Source of the DNA: Acidobacteriota bacterium | Lineage (GTDB): Bacteria > Acidobacteriota > Thermoanaerobaculia > UBA5066 | Reading direction: 5' to 3' | NCBI GenBank assembly: GCA_029781975.1 | Contig: JAKOVQ010000023.1 | Location: 62,001 to 126,000 of the forward strand | Length of the DNA: 64,000 nt | Part shown: positions 1 to 8,144 of the stretch, piece after piece | Layout: the number at the start of each line of letters is the position of its first letter | Numbering within the stretch: position 1 is the stretch's first letter | Program-made: the position numbers and the translations under genes | Notes under the pieces: generated by a model | Database searches by the model: none | Told to the model about the DNA's origin: nothing | The model's input: only the letters and a program-made list of their open reading frames with translations

Positions 1-1
1 T

Positions 2-844
2 ATGAGGGCGTCCTCTGGAAGGCCATGGGCGTTCTGGGGCGAACGGCCAGGCTTCCGTCAGCTCGGCCTGCTTGGCCGGCTTAGACGCCGCGCGTCTCTC
101 CGCTTGCTGCACAAAATGGATGTGCCGATCTGGGGGATCGGGTCCTGGGCTCTAGAGGCATGGCGTTCGGAATTCGGCTCGCAGCGCCGGTACCTAAACG
201 TTCCGTACTTCTCGGACCTCTCAAGGTTCATGTTGCTGCCCAGAGGTGAAGCGAGGCCGCCAGGGGAACGCCGATTCCTCTTTTCAGGGTCACTCGTCAA
301 GCGAAAGGGTGTCGACCTGCTGTCGGAGGCCTTCGGCCGCGTCTGCCGAGAGCATCCAGGGGCTTCTTTGCGCGTAGTCGGGGCCGGCCCCCTCGAGGGG
401 AAGATGCGCCGGGTGCTGAACGAATTCGTGAACCGGGTCCAGTTCGAGGGCTTCAAGGACTGGGACGACCTCCCGTCGTTCTATTCGGCGAGCGACATTC
501 TGTGCGCTCCTTCTCGTTACGATGGCTGGGGACTCATCGTTCCGGAGGGCCTGGCGGCGGGGATGCCCGTAATTGCAACCGACAGCATGGGAGCCGCTCA
601 CGAGCTGATTGCGCACGGCCGGAACGGGTGGAGAATCCCTGCCGACAACGTCGAAGCGCTCAGTCGGGCTCTTCGCGAAGCGATCGAAATGCCGGAGGCG
701 CAGCTCCAGAAAATGAAGGACGCGGCCCGCTCGTCCGTGGCTCGGCACTCGCTGCGGCAGGGGGCGGATCGCTTTGCTGAAGCCGTCTTCGCGTCCCTGG
801 GCGCCTTGTCGGAGAGATCTCGAGTCGAGGACCTCACTCCGTGA
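2..844 (+). CDS. GT4-family glycosyltransferase, 5' end cut by window
   Basis: The visible 280 residues are the C-terminal two thirds of a GT-B fold transferase. They include the sugar-nucleotide half with a 'FSGSLVKRKGVDLL' strand-loop, 'RVVGAGPL', and the GT4 signature region 'APSRYDGWGLIVPEGLAAGMPVIAT' whose E-x7-E-like acidic positions bind the donor phosphate. GT4 proteins are usually 350-400 residues, so the first M here is probably internal and the true start lies left of the window. It likely adds a sugar to a lipid-linked polysaccharide repeat unit at the inner membrane. The stop overlaps the GTG start of the next gene by 4 bases, so the two are co-translated. Donor and acceptor cannot be read from sequence. 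Confidence 0.85.
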   Translation: MRASSGRPWAFWGERPGFRQLGLLGRLRRRASLRLLHKMDVPIWGIGSWALEAWRSEFGSQRRYLNVPYFSDLSRFMLLPRGEARPPGERRFLFSGSLVKRKGVDLLSEAFGRVCREHPGASLRVVGAGPLEGKMRRVLNEFVNRVQFEGFKDWDDLPSFYSASDILCAPSRYDGWGLIVPEGLAAGMPVIATDSMGAAHELIAHGRNGWRIPADNVEALSRALREAIEMPEAQLQKMKDAARSSVARHSLRQGADRFAEAVFASLGALSERSRVEDLTP

Positions 845-1998
845 AGGTGCTTCACGTGGTCCCGGCGATTGCGCCCCGCTACGGAGGGCCGAGCCAAGTC
901 GCGGGGTCCCTTTGCAAGGCACTTAACCATCTTCCGGGCGTCGACGCGGAAATCGCGACAACGGACGCGGATGGCGTAGGAGGACGGATTCCTGTCGAGG
1001 CGCTGCCGGCTGGAGTGAAGACGCACCTCTTTCGCCGGATCGGATCCGAGCGATGGAAGCCTTCCATCACTCTTGGCCTGTGGCTCAACGAGCACGCCGC
1101 CGCCTACGATCTGCTGCACGTGCACGCGATCTGGAGCTTCGCGTCTACGGTTGGGGCCGCCGCTGCCCGTCGAGCCGGGAGACCATACGTCGTTAGGCCG
1201 GCAGGAATGTTGTCGAGGTACTCGCGCAGTCGGCGTGCGATGGGAAAGCGCATCTACTGGGCCGCAGTGGAGCGAAGAACGATCGAGGAGTCTGTGGCGA
1301 TCCATGCGACGAGCCGTGCTGAGGCCGATGAATTTGGGGAGCTGGCACCCGGGGTCCCAGCCTTCGTGATCCCGAATGGCGTCGACGACGCTGCGTGGGC
1401 CGCGCCGCGTGACCCTGAAGCCCTTCGTCAACGATGTGGAAATCCCGGTGGGGATGTTCCGATACTCCTATTCCTCGGGCGGCTCCATCCGAAAAAGGGA
1501 ATCGTGGACGTCCTGCTCCCTGCCCTTGCCGCTCTTCGCCAACCGGTCGTGCTCGCCATCGCCGGGGGACCGGACGATCACGCACCTGAACATGAGACCG
1601 AGATATCCGAAGCCGTGCGCGCCCTGGACCTCGGAACGATGGTGAGGACCCTTGGGAGAGTTTCGCCAAACGACCGGTGGCATCTGCTCGACGGTGCGTG
1701 CGCATTCGTACTTCCGAGCCATTCGGAGAACTTCGGTATCGCTGCGGCCGAGGCCATGGCGAGAGGGTGTCCCGTGGTGGTGAGCGACAAGGCCGACATC
1801 TGCGAGCACGTACGCGCGGCCGGCGCAGGCGTGGTCGTACCGACCGTTACCGGCCTCTGGACGGAAGCTCTGGAGCGACTCGTTATGGATGAGGATAGTC
1901 GTGTTCGAATGGGTGAAGCCGGCCGTGCCTATGCGAAGGCGAACCTGACGTGGGAGCGCGCGGCTTCCGCAACCGCCGAGATGTACCGGGCACTGTGA
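841..1998 (+). CDS. GT4-family glycosyltransferase
   Basis: A full-length (385 residues) GT-B glycosyltransferase. The N-terminal acceptor domain begins 'VLHVVPAIAPRYGGPSQVAGSL', typical of GT4 enzymes. The C-terminal donor domain carries 'LLFLGRLHPKKGIVDVL', then 'CAFVLPSHSENFGIAAAEAMARGCPVV' with the two conserved glutamates. The GTG start at 841 sits in a GTGA overlap with the upstream transferase stop, which supports translational coupling. It should extend the same lipid-linked oligosaccharide as its neighbour. A 128-base gap separates it from the carbamoyltransferase. Specificity is unknown. Confidence 0.88.
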   Translation: MKVLHVVPAIAPRYGGPSQVAGSLCKALNHLPGVDAEIATTDADGVGGRIPVEALPAGVKTHLFRRIGSERWKPSITLGLWLNEHAAAYDLLHVHAIWSFASTVGAAAARRAGRPYVVRPAGMLSRYSRSRRAMGKRIYWAAVERRTIEESVAIHATSRAEADEFGELAPGVPAFVIPNGVDDAAWAAPRDPEALRQRCGNPGGDVPILLFLGRLHPKKGIVDVLLPALAALRQPVVLAIAGGPDDHAPEHETEISEAVRALDLGTMVRTLGRVSPNDRWHLLDGACAFVLPSHSENFGIAAAEAMARGCPVVVSDKADICEHVRAAGAGVVVPTVTGLWTEALERLVMDEDSRVRMGEAGRAYAKANLTWERAASATAEMYRAL

Positions 1999-2126
1999 AG
2001 CCCTGCATTGCGAACGTGCCAACGGAAAGTACTTGCTCGTGACTGACCCGATCACCCTGACCTCTTTCTCGCTACGAGCGCCACAAGAAGGGATATTGGC
2101 GTCTACGCCTATACCAGGGAGGATGT

Positions 2127-3908
2127 TTGACTTTCGTTCTGGGCATTAACGCATACCATGGCGACTCCTCTGCCGCCGTCCTCCACGACGGGGCGTTCGC
2201 CTCCGGCGTCGACGAGGAGCGCCTGAATCGGATCAAGCACTGGGCCGGGTTTCCTTCGGGGGCGATTCGAACGACGATCGCGGATTCCGGCGCCGGTGGA
2301 GGAGATATTGAGCACGTTGCAATTTCGAGGAATCCGGGAGCGCACCTCCTCGATAAGGTGCTCTTCGCGTTCCGGAGGAGACCGTCGTTCGAGGCAATCC
2401 GCTCCCGGCTGGGAAACCAGCGTCGGGTGGGTGACATCGACACGTGCGTAGCGGCGGCGGTTCCAGGCCTGCGGGCGAAGCTCCACCACGTGGAGCACCA
2501 CCGTGCGCACCTCGCATCATCGTTCTTCTGCTCGCCGTTCGAAGAGGCGGCCTGCCTGACGGTGGACGGGTTCGGGGACTTCCTGTCGTCGATGTCGGCG
2601 GTGGGCCGCGGAAACCGCATCGAGGCCCTGGACGAGGTGATGTTTCCCCATTCGCTGGGCATCTTCTATACGGCCCTGACTCAGTTCCTAGGCTTTCCGA
2701 AGTACGGGGACGAATACAAGGTCATGGGTCTGGCCTCCTATGGAAAGCCGACGTTTCTCCCGGACCTGCGACAGGTCGTGAAGACGGTCGCGAACGGCGG
2801 TTTCGAGACGAACGTCGATTTCTTCAGACACGCTTCCGAGGGCGTGACGATGTCGTGGGAGGACGGGGAACCCTTCATCGGATCGCTCTGGACGGAGAAG
2901 CTTGCTGAGCTTCTAGGGCCGGCTCGCGAGCCAGGCTCGGAGATCACCGAGCGGCACCACGACCTCGCCGCATCCTTGCAGGCGATGTACGAGGAAGCAT
3001 TCTTTCACCGCGTTCGCTGGCTCCTGAAGAAGACGGGCCTGAGGAAGCTTTGCCTGTCGGGCGGGTGCGCCCTCAATTCAGTTGCAAACGGGAAGCTCTT
3101 CCGGGAGACAGACGTGACCGACGTCTACGTGCAGTCGGCGGCCGGCGACGGGGGAACCTCCCTCGGCGCCGCGCTCTACGTCTGGCATCACGTTCTCGCG
3201 AGGCCGCGCGGATTCGTTATGGAGCATTCGTACTGGGGGCCGCAGTTCGACGAGCCGCGGGTGGTGTCTGCAATGAGGGGACGGCTCGCCAGCTTTGCGG
3301 GGGATGTTCCCGAATCCTGGGTCGCGGTGGATGGCTTCGAGGTCCGTCGGCACCAGGGCGTGGAGCAGCTCTGTTCCGAGACGGCGGATGCGATCGCGGC
3401 GGGCGAGATAGTCGGTTGGTACCAGGGGCGGAGCGAATGGGGGCCGCGGGCGCTCGGAAACCGCTCCATCGTGGTGGACCCTAGGCGGGCGGAGATGAAG
3501 GACGTGCTCAATGCGCGTATCAAGCGGCGCGAGCCGTTCCGACCGTTCGCACCGTCCATTCTCGAGGAGCGCGTGGGCGACTACTTCGAGGAGACGTACC
3601 CGGACCCGTTCATGATCAAGGTCTATCCGGTGCGCCCGGAGAAGCGCTCGGTCATACCCGCTGTGACTCATGTGGACGGAACAGGCAGGCTCCAAACCGT
3701 ATCAAGGGCGCAGAACCCCCGGTACTGGGGCCTCATCCGTTCCTTCGAGGAGCGGACGGGAGTTCCTGTCGTCCTGAATACTTCGTTCAATGAGAACGAG
3801 CCGATCGTGAACTCCCCGGAGGAAGCTCTTGACTGCTTCTTGCGGACGAAGATGCACCGGCTTGTCCTCGGCGACTGGGTCATCCGGAGAATGGAGTTGA
3901 TCGCGTGA
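2127..3908 (+). CDS. NodU/CmcH/TobZ-family carbamoyltransferase
   Basis: 593 residues, the usual length for O-carbamoyltransferases, which transfer carbamoyl from carbamoyl phosphate via a carbamoyl-adenylate to a sugar hydroxyl. The N-terminal Kae1-like domain shows 'LGINAYHGDSSAA', the metal/ATP histidines in 'HHVEHHRAHLASSFF', 'TVDGFGDF' and 'LSGGCALNSVANGK'. The C-terminal YrdC-like domain starts near 'GRSEWGPRALGNRSI'. The TTG start is chosen because it follows a GGGAGG ribosome site (2116-2121) and gives the family's standard N-terminus. In a polysaccharide locus the substrate is most likely a repeat-unit sugar, as for NodU on Nod factor; the exact sugar is unknown. Confidence 0.9.
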   Translation: MTFVLGINAYHGDSSAAVLHDGAFASGVDEERLNRIKHWAGFPSGAIRTTIADSGAGGGDIEHVAISRNPGAHLLDKVLFAFRRRPSFEAIRSRLGNQRRVGDIDTCVAAAVPGLRAKLHHVEHHRAHLASSFFCSPFEEAACLTVDGFGDFLSSMSAVGRGNRIEALDEVMFPHSLGIFYTALTQFLGFPKYGDEYKVMGLASYGKPTFLPDLRQVVKTVANGGFETNVDFFRHASEGVTMSWEDGEPFIGSLWTEKLAELLGPAREPGSEITERHHDLAASLQAMYEEAFFHRVRWLLKKTGLRKLCLSGGCALNSVANGKLFRETDVTDVYVQSAAGDGGTSLGAALYVWHHVLARPRGFVMEHSYWGPQFDEPRVVSAMRGRLASFAGDVPESWVAVDGFEVRRHQGVEQLCSETADAIAAGEIVGWYQGRSEWGPRALGNRSIVVDPRRAEMKDVLNARIKRREPFRPFAPSILEERVGDYFEETYPDPFMIKVYPVRPEKRSVIPAVTHVDGTGRLQTVSRAQNPRYWGLIRSFEERTGVPVVLNTSFNENEPIVNSPEEALDCFLRTKMHRLVLGDWVIRRMELIA

Positions 3909-3962
3909 GTCGGGGTCGGCCTCCTGAATTTGACCCGTACGGCTGGCGTAGGTGACTCGAGG

Positions 3963-5900
3963 ATGAAGCTTCTCTGGCTCGCGGTCCCCATGTCGCTGGC
4001 CGGAGCGCTCGCGTACGTCCTCACGCCGCTGGCCCGTCGTCTCGCGATTCGGGTCGGCGCTGTGGATCGACCAGGGGTACGAAAGGTCCACGCCGCCGAC
4101 ACCCCAAGGCTGGGTGGGCTTGCGGTCCTCGTGTCCGTTGGTTTAGTCCTCTCCGCAGCCGCGCTGCGCATCGGTCCCCTGGCTCCGTGGGCGCCGGTGC
4201 GAGTGATGCTGGGGATTGGCATAGGGTTGCTGCCCGTCCTCGTCGTCTCCGTCTGGGACGACGTCAGGCCATTGCGGGCCGTGCCGAAGTTCCTGGCACA
4301 AGGGCTCGGGGCCGGGCTAGCGGTGTCGTTCGGAATCACCCTCATGCCGAAAGTCCACGTCTTCGGGGCCGAGGTTTCCCTGGGTCCGCTTTCAGTCGTC
4401 GTGTCGATCGTCTGGATCGTCGGCGTGACCAACGCCTTCAACATCGTGGACGGCCTGGACGGGCTGGCGGGGGGGCTGGCGCTGATCTCCGCTGCGAGCC
4501 TCGCGGCGGTCTTCTTCGTTTCTGGAAACGTTCCCATGGGGGGCGCGGCACTGGTGGTGGCGGGGGGAATCCTGGGTTTCCTCCCGTACAACGTCTACCC
4601 CGCAAAGGTCTTCCTAGGAGACACGGGGTCGGCCTCGATCGGGTTCATATTGGCCTGTCTGGCACTGAAGGGGGGCTCTACCTTGTCGGCCGGGCTCGCC
4701 ACGTTGGTGCCAGTCTTCATCATGGGGCTCCCCGTGGCCGAGACGTTTGTTTCGATGGCGCGTCGCACCGTGAAGAGGATGGAGAACCGGGCCAGCACCG
4801 GGGTCTTCGAGGCCGACAGGGGGCACTTTCACCACAGGCTTCTCGACCTAGGGCTGGACCACCGACGAGCAGTACTGCTGCTCTGGGCCGTGGGTCTCGT
4901 CTTGGGCCTGCTGGGCCTCCTCTCGGTTCTCTTCACGGCTCGACAGGCGGGCCTCCTCCTGGTGGCCATCGTGGCTGCGGCGTTCGTGGGGCTTGCGCGG
5001 CTGGGGTACGAGGAGTTCGCGGTGATCCGCAAGGGCGTCGTCTTGCGACTGTACGACGCTCCGGTGCTGAAGAAGGCCCTCTTCGTGGTCTTCGTCGATC
5101 TCGCCCTGGTCGCGGTCGCTGTGTGGGTCGCCATCGGACTGAAGTGGGACGACTGGGGGCTGCACGTTCATCGCGCAAGCGCAGTCGAGATGGCTGCTGT
5201 TCTGGCGCCAGCGACGGTGGGCGGGCTCTGGGTGATGGGGCTCTATCGGAGGGCGTGGCGCCTGGCCGGGATGGACGACTTCGTCCGCCTGGGCGTCGCC
5301 GTGGGAGTCTCAACGTTCACGGGGCTGGCGCTCGACTGGATCGTTGTCGGCGGGGAGGTGCCGGTCTCGGTCTTCCTGGTCTTCGCGCTGGCGAAGTCGG
5401 CGCTTTCGGCAGGCGCGCGAAGCTCGTTCCGGATCCTGAGCCTGTCGAAGAACAAGGCGGACGCCACCGGTCCGCCGGTGGCCATCTTCGGCGCGGGAAA
5501 GGCGGGGGTGGCGGCGCTGAAGGAGATCTGGGAAAACGAGCACCTCGACATGAACCCCGTGGCTTTCCTTGACGACGACCCGGAAAGAGTCGGTCTCTAC
5601 GTAAGCGGGCTCCGGGTGGCGGGGTCGCTCGAGGCCGTCGAGGAGCTGGCACGGAGGCACCCCCGGCTCACGCTCCTGGTTTCCTCGACGAAGGTCGACG
5701 CCGAGAGACTGCGTGACGCTGCTCGGCTGTGCCGGATCAACGGAGTGAGGCTGATGAGGATGGAGCTTGAGTTTCGGGAGCTGATTCCGATGAGGGAATC
5801 CCAGGGTAAGGCGGTTCTGGCGGCACCTTCGGAAGCTTCGGGGCCGGAGTCCGTGGCGGAGGAGAATCCAGCGGCTTGCCGGGTCACCCAGCCGGCATGA
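3963..5900 (+). CDS. WecA/MraY-like glycosyl-1-phosphate transferase fused to CapD-type N-terminal region
   Basis: Residues 1 to about 355 form a polytopic WecA/TagO-like domain with 'VVSVWDD' (metal Asp pair), 'NAFNIVDGLDGLAGG', 'FLGDTGSASIGF' and 'GHFHHRLLDLGLDHR', the cytoplasmic His motif of this superfamily. It should transfer a sugar-1-phosphate to undecaprenyl phosphate and start repeat-unit synthesis. From about residue 370 follow further membrane helices and a Rossmann-like domain with 'VAIFGAGKAGVAALKEI', matching the N-terminal half of CapD/FlaA1 nucleotide-sugar enzymes. The dehydratase/epimerase half is absent. The ATG at 3963 is chosen over an upstream TTG because the first helix starts there. 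The fusion is unusual: the second half may bind nucleotide or sense state rather than catalyse. Confidence 0.85.
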   Translation: MKLLWLAVPMSLAGALAYVLTPLARRLAIRVGAVDRPGVRKVHAADTPRLGGLAVLVSVGLVLSAAALRIGPLAPWAPVRVMLGIGIGLLPVLVVSVWDDVRPLRAVPKFLAQGLGAGLAVSFGITLMPKVHVFGAEVSLGPLSVVVSIVWIVGVTNAFNIVDGLDGLAGGLALISAASLAAVFFVSGNVPMGGAALVVAGGILGFLPYNVYPAKVFLGDTGSASIGFILACLALKGGSTLSAGLATLVPVFIMGLPVAETFVSMARRTVKRMENRASTGVFEADRGHFHHRLLDLGLDHRRAVLLLWAVGLVLGLLGLLSVLFTARQAGLLLVAIVAAAFVGLARLGYEEFAVIRKGVVLRLYDAPVLKKALFVVFVDLALVAVAVWVAIGLKWDDWGLHVHRASAVEMAAVLAPATVGGLWVMGLYRRAWRLAGMDDFVRLGVAVGVSTFTGLALDWIVVGGEVPVSVFLVFALAKSALSAGARSSFRILSLSKNKADATGPPVAIFGAGKAGVAALKEIWENEHLDMNPVAFLDDDPERVGLYVSGLRVAGSLEAVEELARRHPRLTLLVSSTKVDAERLRDAARLCRINGVRLMRMELEFRELIPMRESQGKAVLAAPSEASGPESVAEENPAACRVTQPA

Positions 5901-5916
5901 TGCGAAGGCGGAGTTA

Positions 5917-7251
5917 GTGAGGCACCGAAGAGCAAGATCGAATCCCGTGGTCGGCGCAGTGGTCCTCGTCGCGGTCTGCGCCGCAGCGAGACCTGGACTG
6001 GCGCAGATCTCCTCCGAGGAGGCGCCTCGCTCCCGAACGGTACCCCTGCAGGAGGACGTCCGAGCTCAGCTCGACTATTCCCGCTACCGGCTGGGACCGT
6101 TGCGTATCCAGCCGTTCTTCACGCTGCGAGACGTGGGCTACAACAACAACCTCTACGGGGCATCGGCGAGCGAAGAGACCGTGGGCGACTGGACGGCGAC
6201 AGCGGCCGGCGGCGTGAAATACCTCCTGCCCCTGGGGTCGAAGCTGGTGCTGCGCGGAACCGCGGCGCCGGAGTACACGTGGTACCTCGACCTGGCGGGC
6301 CGGCGGGGGTGGGGTGGCACATACGACGGGGAGCTCGTGGGCCTCTTCAACAGAGTGACAGTCGAAGCCGGCGGGGGCTACAGGAGGGCCAATCAGCTCC
6401 TCAGCTCGGAAGCGGAGGTTGCCAACTTCCAGGACCAGACGTTCGGCAAGGCCCGGCTAGAGATCGACGTCCTCAGGAGGCTGTCGATCTTCGGTGGGGC
6501 TGACGGCGTGAAGACGCGGATCGACCAGGGGGTTCCCATCCTTGGCTCCACCCAGCCGAACAGCTACCTGAACCGGACCGAGCGGGCCTACCGGGGAGGT
6601 CTCCGGTACAGGTTCCGGGAGTACTTTTCCATCGGGGCGCAGGTGGAGAAGGTGAGGACCGAATTCGTTGACGAGCCTATCGATCGGGACAACGACAGCA
6701 CCGGCTATCTCCTGGTGGCTCACTACGACCAGCCGCGGTTCTACGTGGACCTCTCGGGGGGCTACCGCGAGTCCAAGGCACTGTACGAGGGGTCGTATTT
6801 CGAGCCGTACCAGACCGGCACGTACGGCTACTTCGTTTCGTATGTCCTTGCGAGGCCGCTGGAGCTGCAGGTGCTGGGCTACAGGAAGCCGGTTCCCAGC
6901 TTCTTCGTCGCGAACTCGTATTACTTCGAGACTCGGAACGGCGCGGCGCTTTCGTTCACGGTGGGAACGCGCACCCGCATCAGCATCTCCGGGTCCCTTG
7001 GGTCGAACAGCTATCCGTCCGACGTGATCTACACCCCGACGAACGAGGTGATCAAGCGGAAGGACGACGTGCGCGACCTGAGCGGAGGCATCGGCGTGCG
7101 GCTCACCTCCACGCTCGGGATCACCGGGGTGGTGACGCAGTCGCGTTACACATCGAACATCCCCGGGTACGACCGCTCGGTCGTCCGGTTCTCGTTCGGG
7201 CTGACGTGGCAGCGGGACTTCATCTCGATCGGGGCCGGGGGGCGGTCCTGA
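5917..7251 (+). CDS. Outer-membrane beta-barrel protein of the polysaccharide locus
   Basis: 444 residues with a signal peptide (basic 'RHRRAR', hydrophobic core, cleavage near 'GLAQ'). The rest is amphipathic beta strands ending in aromatic or hydrophobic residues, with repeated 'GGLRYRFREYFSIG', 'FYVDLSGGYRES' and 'VVRFSFGLTWQRDF' patterns. This resembles the BBP2-type barrel porins often encoded beside Wza/Wzc. It lies 16 bases after the initiating transferase and its stop overlaps the candidate first start codon of the exporter gene, so it belongs to the same operon. A role in passing or anchoring polysaccharide at the outer membrane is inference. Confidence 0.75.
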   Translation: MRHRRARSNPVVGAVVLVAVCAAARPGLAQISSEEAPRSRTVPLQEDVRAQLDYSRYRLGPLRIQPFFTLRDVGYNNNLYGASASEETVGDWTATAAGGVKYLLPLGSKLVLRGTAAPEYTWYLDLAGRRGWGGTYDGELVGLFNRVTVEAGGGYRRANQLLSSEAEVANFQDQTFGKARLEIDVLRRLSIFGGADGVKTRIDQGVPILGSTQPNSYLNRTERAYRGGLRYRFREYFSIGAQVEKVRTEFVDEPIDRDNDSTGYLLVAHYDQPRFYVDLSGGYRESKALYEGSYFEPYQTGTYGYFVSYVLARPLELQVLGYRKPVPSFFVANSYYFETRNGAALSFTVGTRTRISISGSLGSNSYPSDVIYTPTNEVIKRKDDVRDLSGGIGVRLTSTLGITGVVTQSRYTSNIPGYDRSVVRFSFGLTWQRDFISIGAGGRS

Positions 7252-7286
7252 TGCGTGGGGTAGAGTGGCGCATGGCGAGGGAACGA

Positions 7287-8144
7287 ATGAACCGACCCGA
7301 TCGGTGGCGAACGGTTGCGACCCTGGTAATGACGAGCCTTCTCGTGGGCGGGGCGAGCCCCCTCCTGGCCCAGGCGCAGGGAGGCGAATACCGGATCGGG
7401 CCGCGAGACCTCCTGGAGATCAGGGTCCTCGAGGTACCGGAGCTGAACGTCGAGCGGCGGGTCGGCGACGAAGGGCAGATCACGCTGCCGCTGGTGGGAG
7501 ACGTCCAGATCGGTGGCCTCACGGCGTCCGACGCGGCGGACAGGCTGGAAGCCATCCTCACCGCCAAGTACGTGAACCGGGCGAACGTGAGCGTGATCAT
7601 CAAGGAGTTCGCGAACAAGCCGGTCTCCATCCTCGGGGCGGTTCAGACACCCGGGAGGTTGAACGTTTCCGGCACATGGGACCTGCTCCAGGCGATATCG
7701 GCCGCGGGTGGGCTGGCGCCAAACGCCGGGAAGAAGATCTACGTCCTTCGGAAGGCAGACAACGGCCTTTCGGACAGGTTGGAGATCGCCACGGACGACC
7801 TCTTCGTGAATCCCTCGCCGAAGTGGAACATCCCCATCTACCCGTCGGACGTGGTGAACATTCCTCCGCAGACGACGGTGCGGGTCTTCTGCCTGGGCGA
7901 GGTGAAGAGCCCGGGAGCCCTGGAGTTCAACACGGACGACCGGATCACGCTGCTCTCGGTCATCGCGAAGGCGGGGGGGCTGACGGACCGGGCCGCGCGG
8001 GGGAGCATCCGAATCAAGCGGCGCGGGCCGGATGGGAAGGACGTGGAGCAGGTGGCGGACTACAAGCGGATCGTCTCGGGGAAGGACGTGGACCCCACGC
8101 TGAAAGGCGATGACGTCGTCATCGTGAAGGAGTCGTTCTTCTGA
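7287..8144 (+). CDS. wza: Wza-like polysaccharide export protein (Poly_export plus SLBB)
   Basis: Periplasmic/outer-membrane polysaccharide exporter. After a signal peptide (cleavage near 'LLAQAQ') comes the Poly_export domain 'YRIGPRDLLEIRVLEVPELNVERRV' with 'GQITLPLVGDVQIGGLT'. Two SLBB-type segments follow, around 'VSILGAVQTPGRLNVSGTWDLLQAISAAGGL' and 'VFCLGEVKSPGALEF'. In-frame starts exist at 7251, 7272 and 7287; 7287 is preferred because GAGGGA sits just upstream and it gives a compact signal peptide. No lipobox Cys is evident. The stop overlaps the ATG of the co-polymerase gene (TGATG), as expected for interacting Wza/Wzc partners. Confidence 0.88.
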   Translation: MNRPDRWRTVATLVMTSLLVGGASPLLAQAQGGEYRIGPRDLLEIRVLEVPELNVERRVGDEGQITLPLVGDVQIGGLTASDAADRLEAILTAKYVNRANVSVIIKEFANKPVSILGAVQTPGRLNVSGTWDLLQAISAAGGLAPNAGKKIYVLRKADNGLSDRLEIATDDLFVNPSPKWNIPIYPSDVVNIPPQTTVRVFCLGEVKSPGALEFNTDDRITLLSVIAKAGGLTDRAARGSIRIKRRGPDGKDVEQVADYKRIVSGKDVDPTLKGDDVVIVKESFF

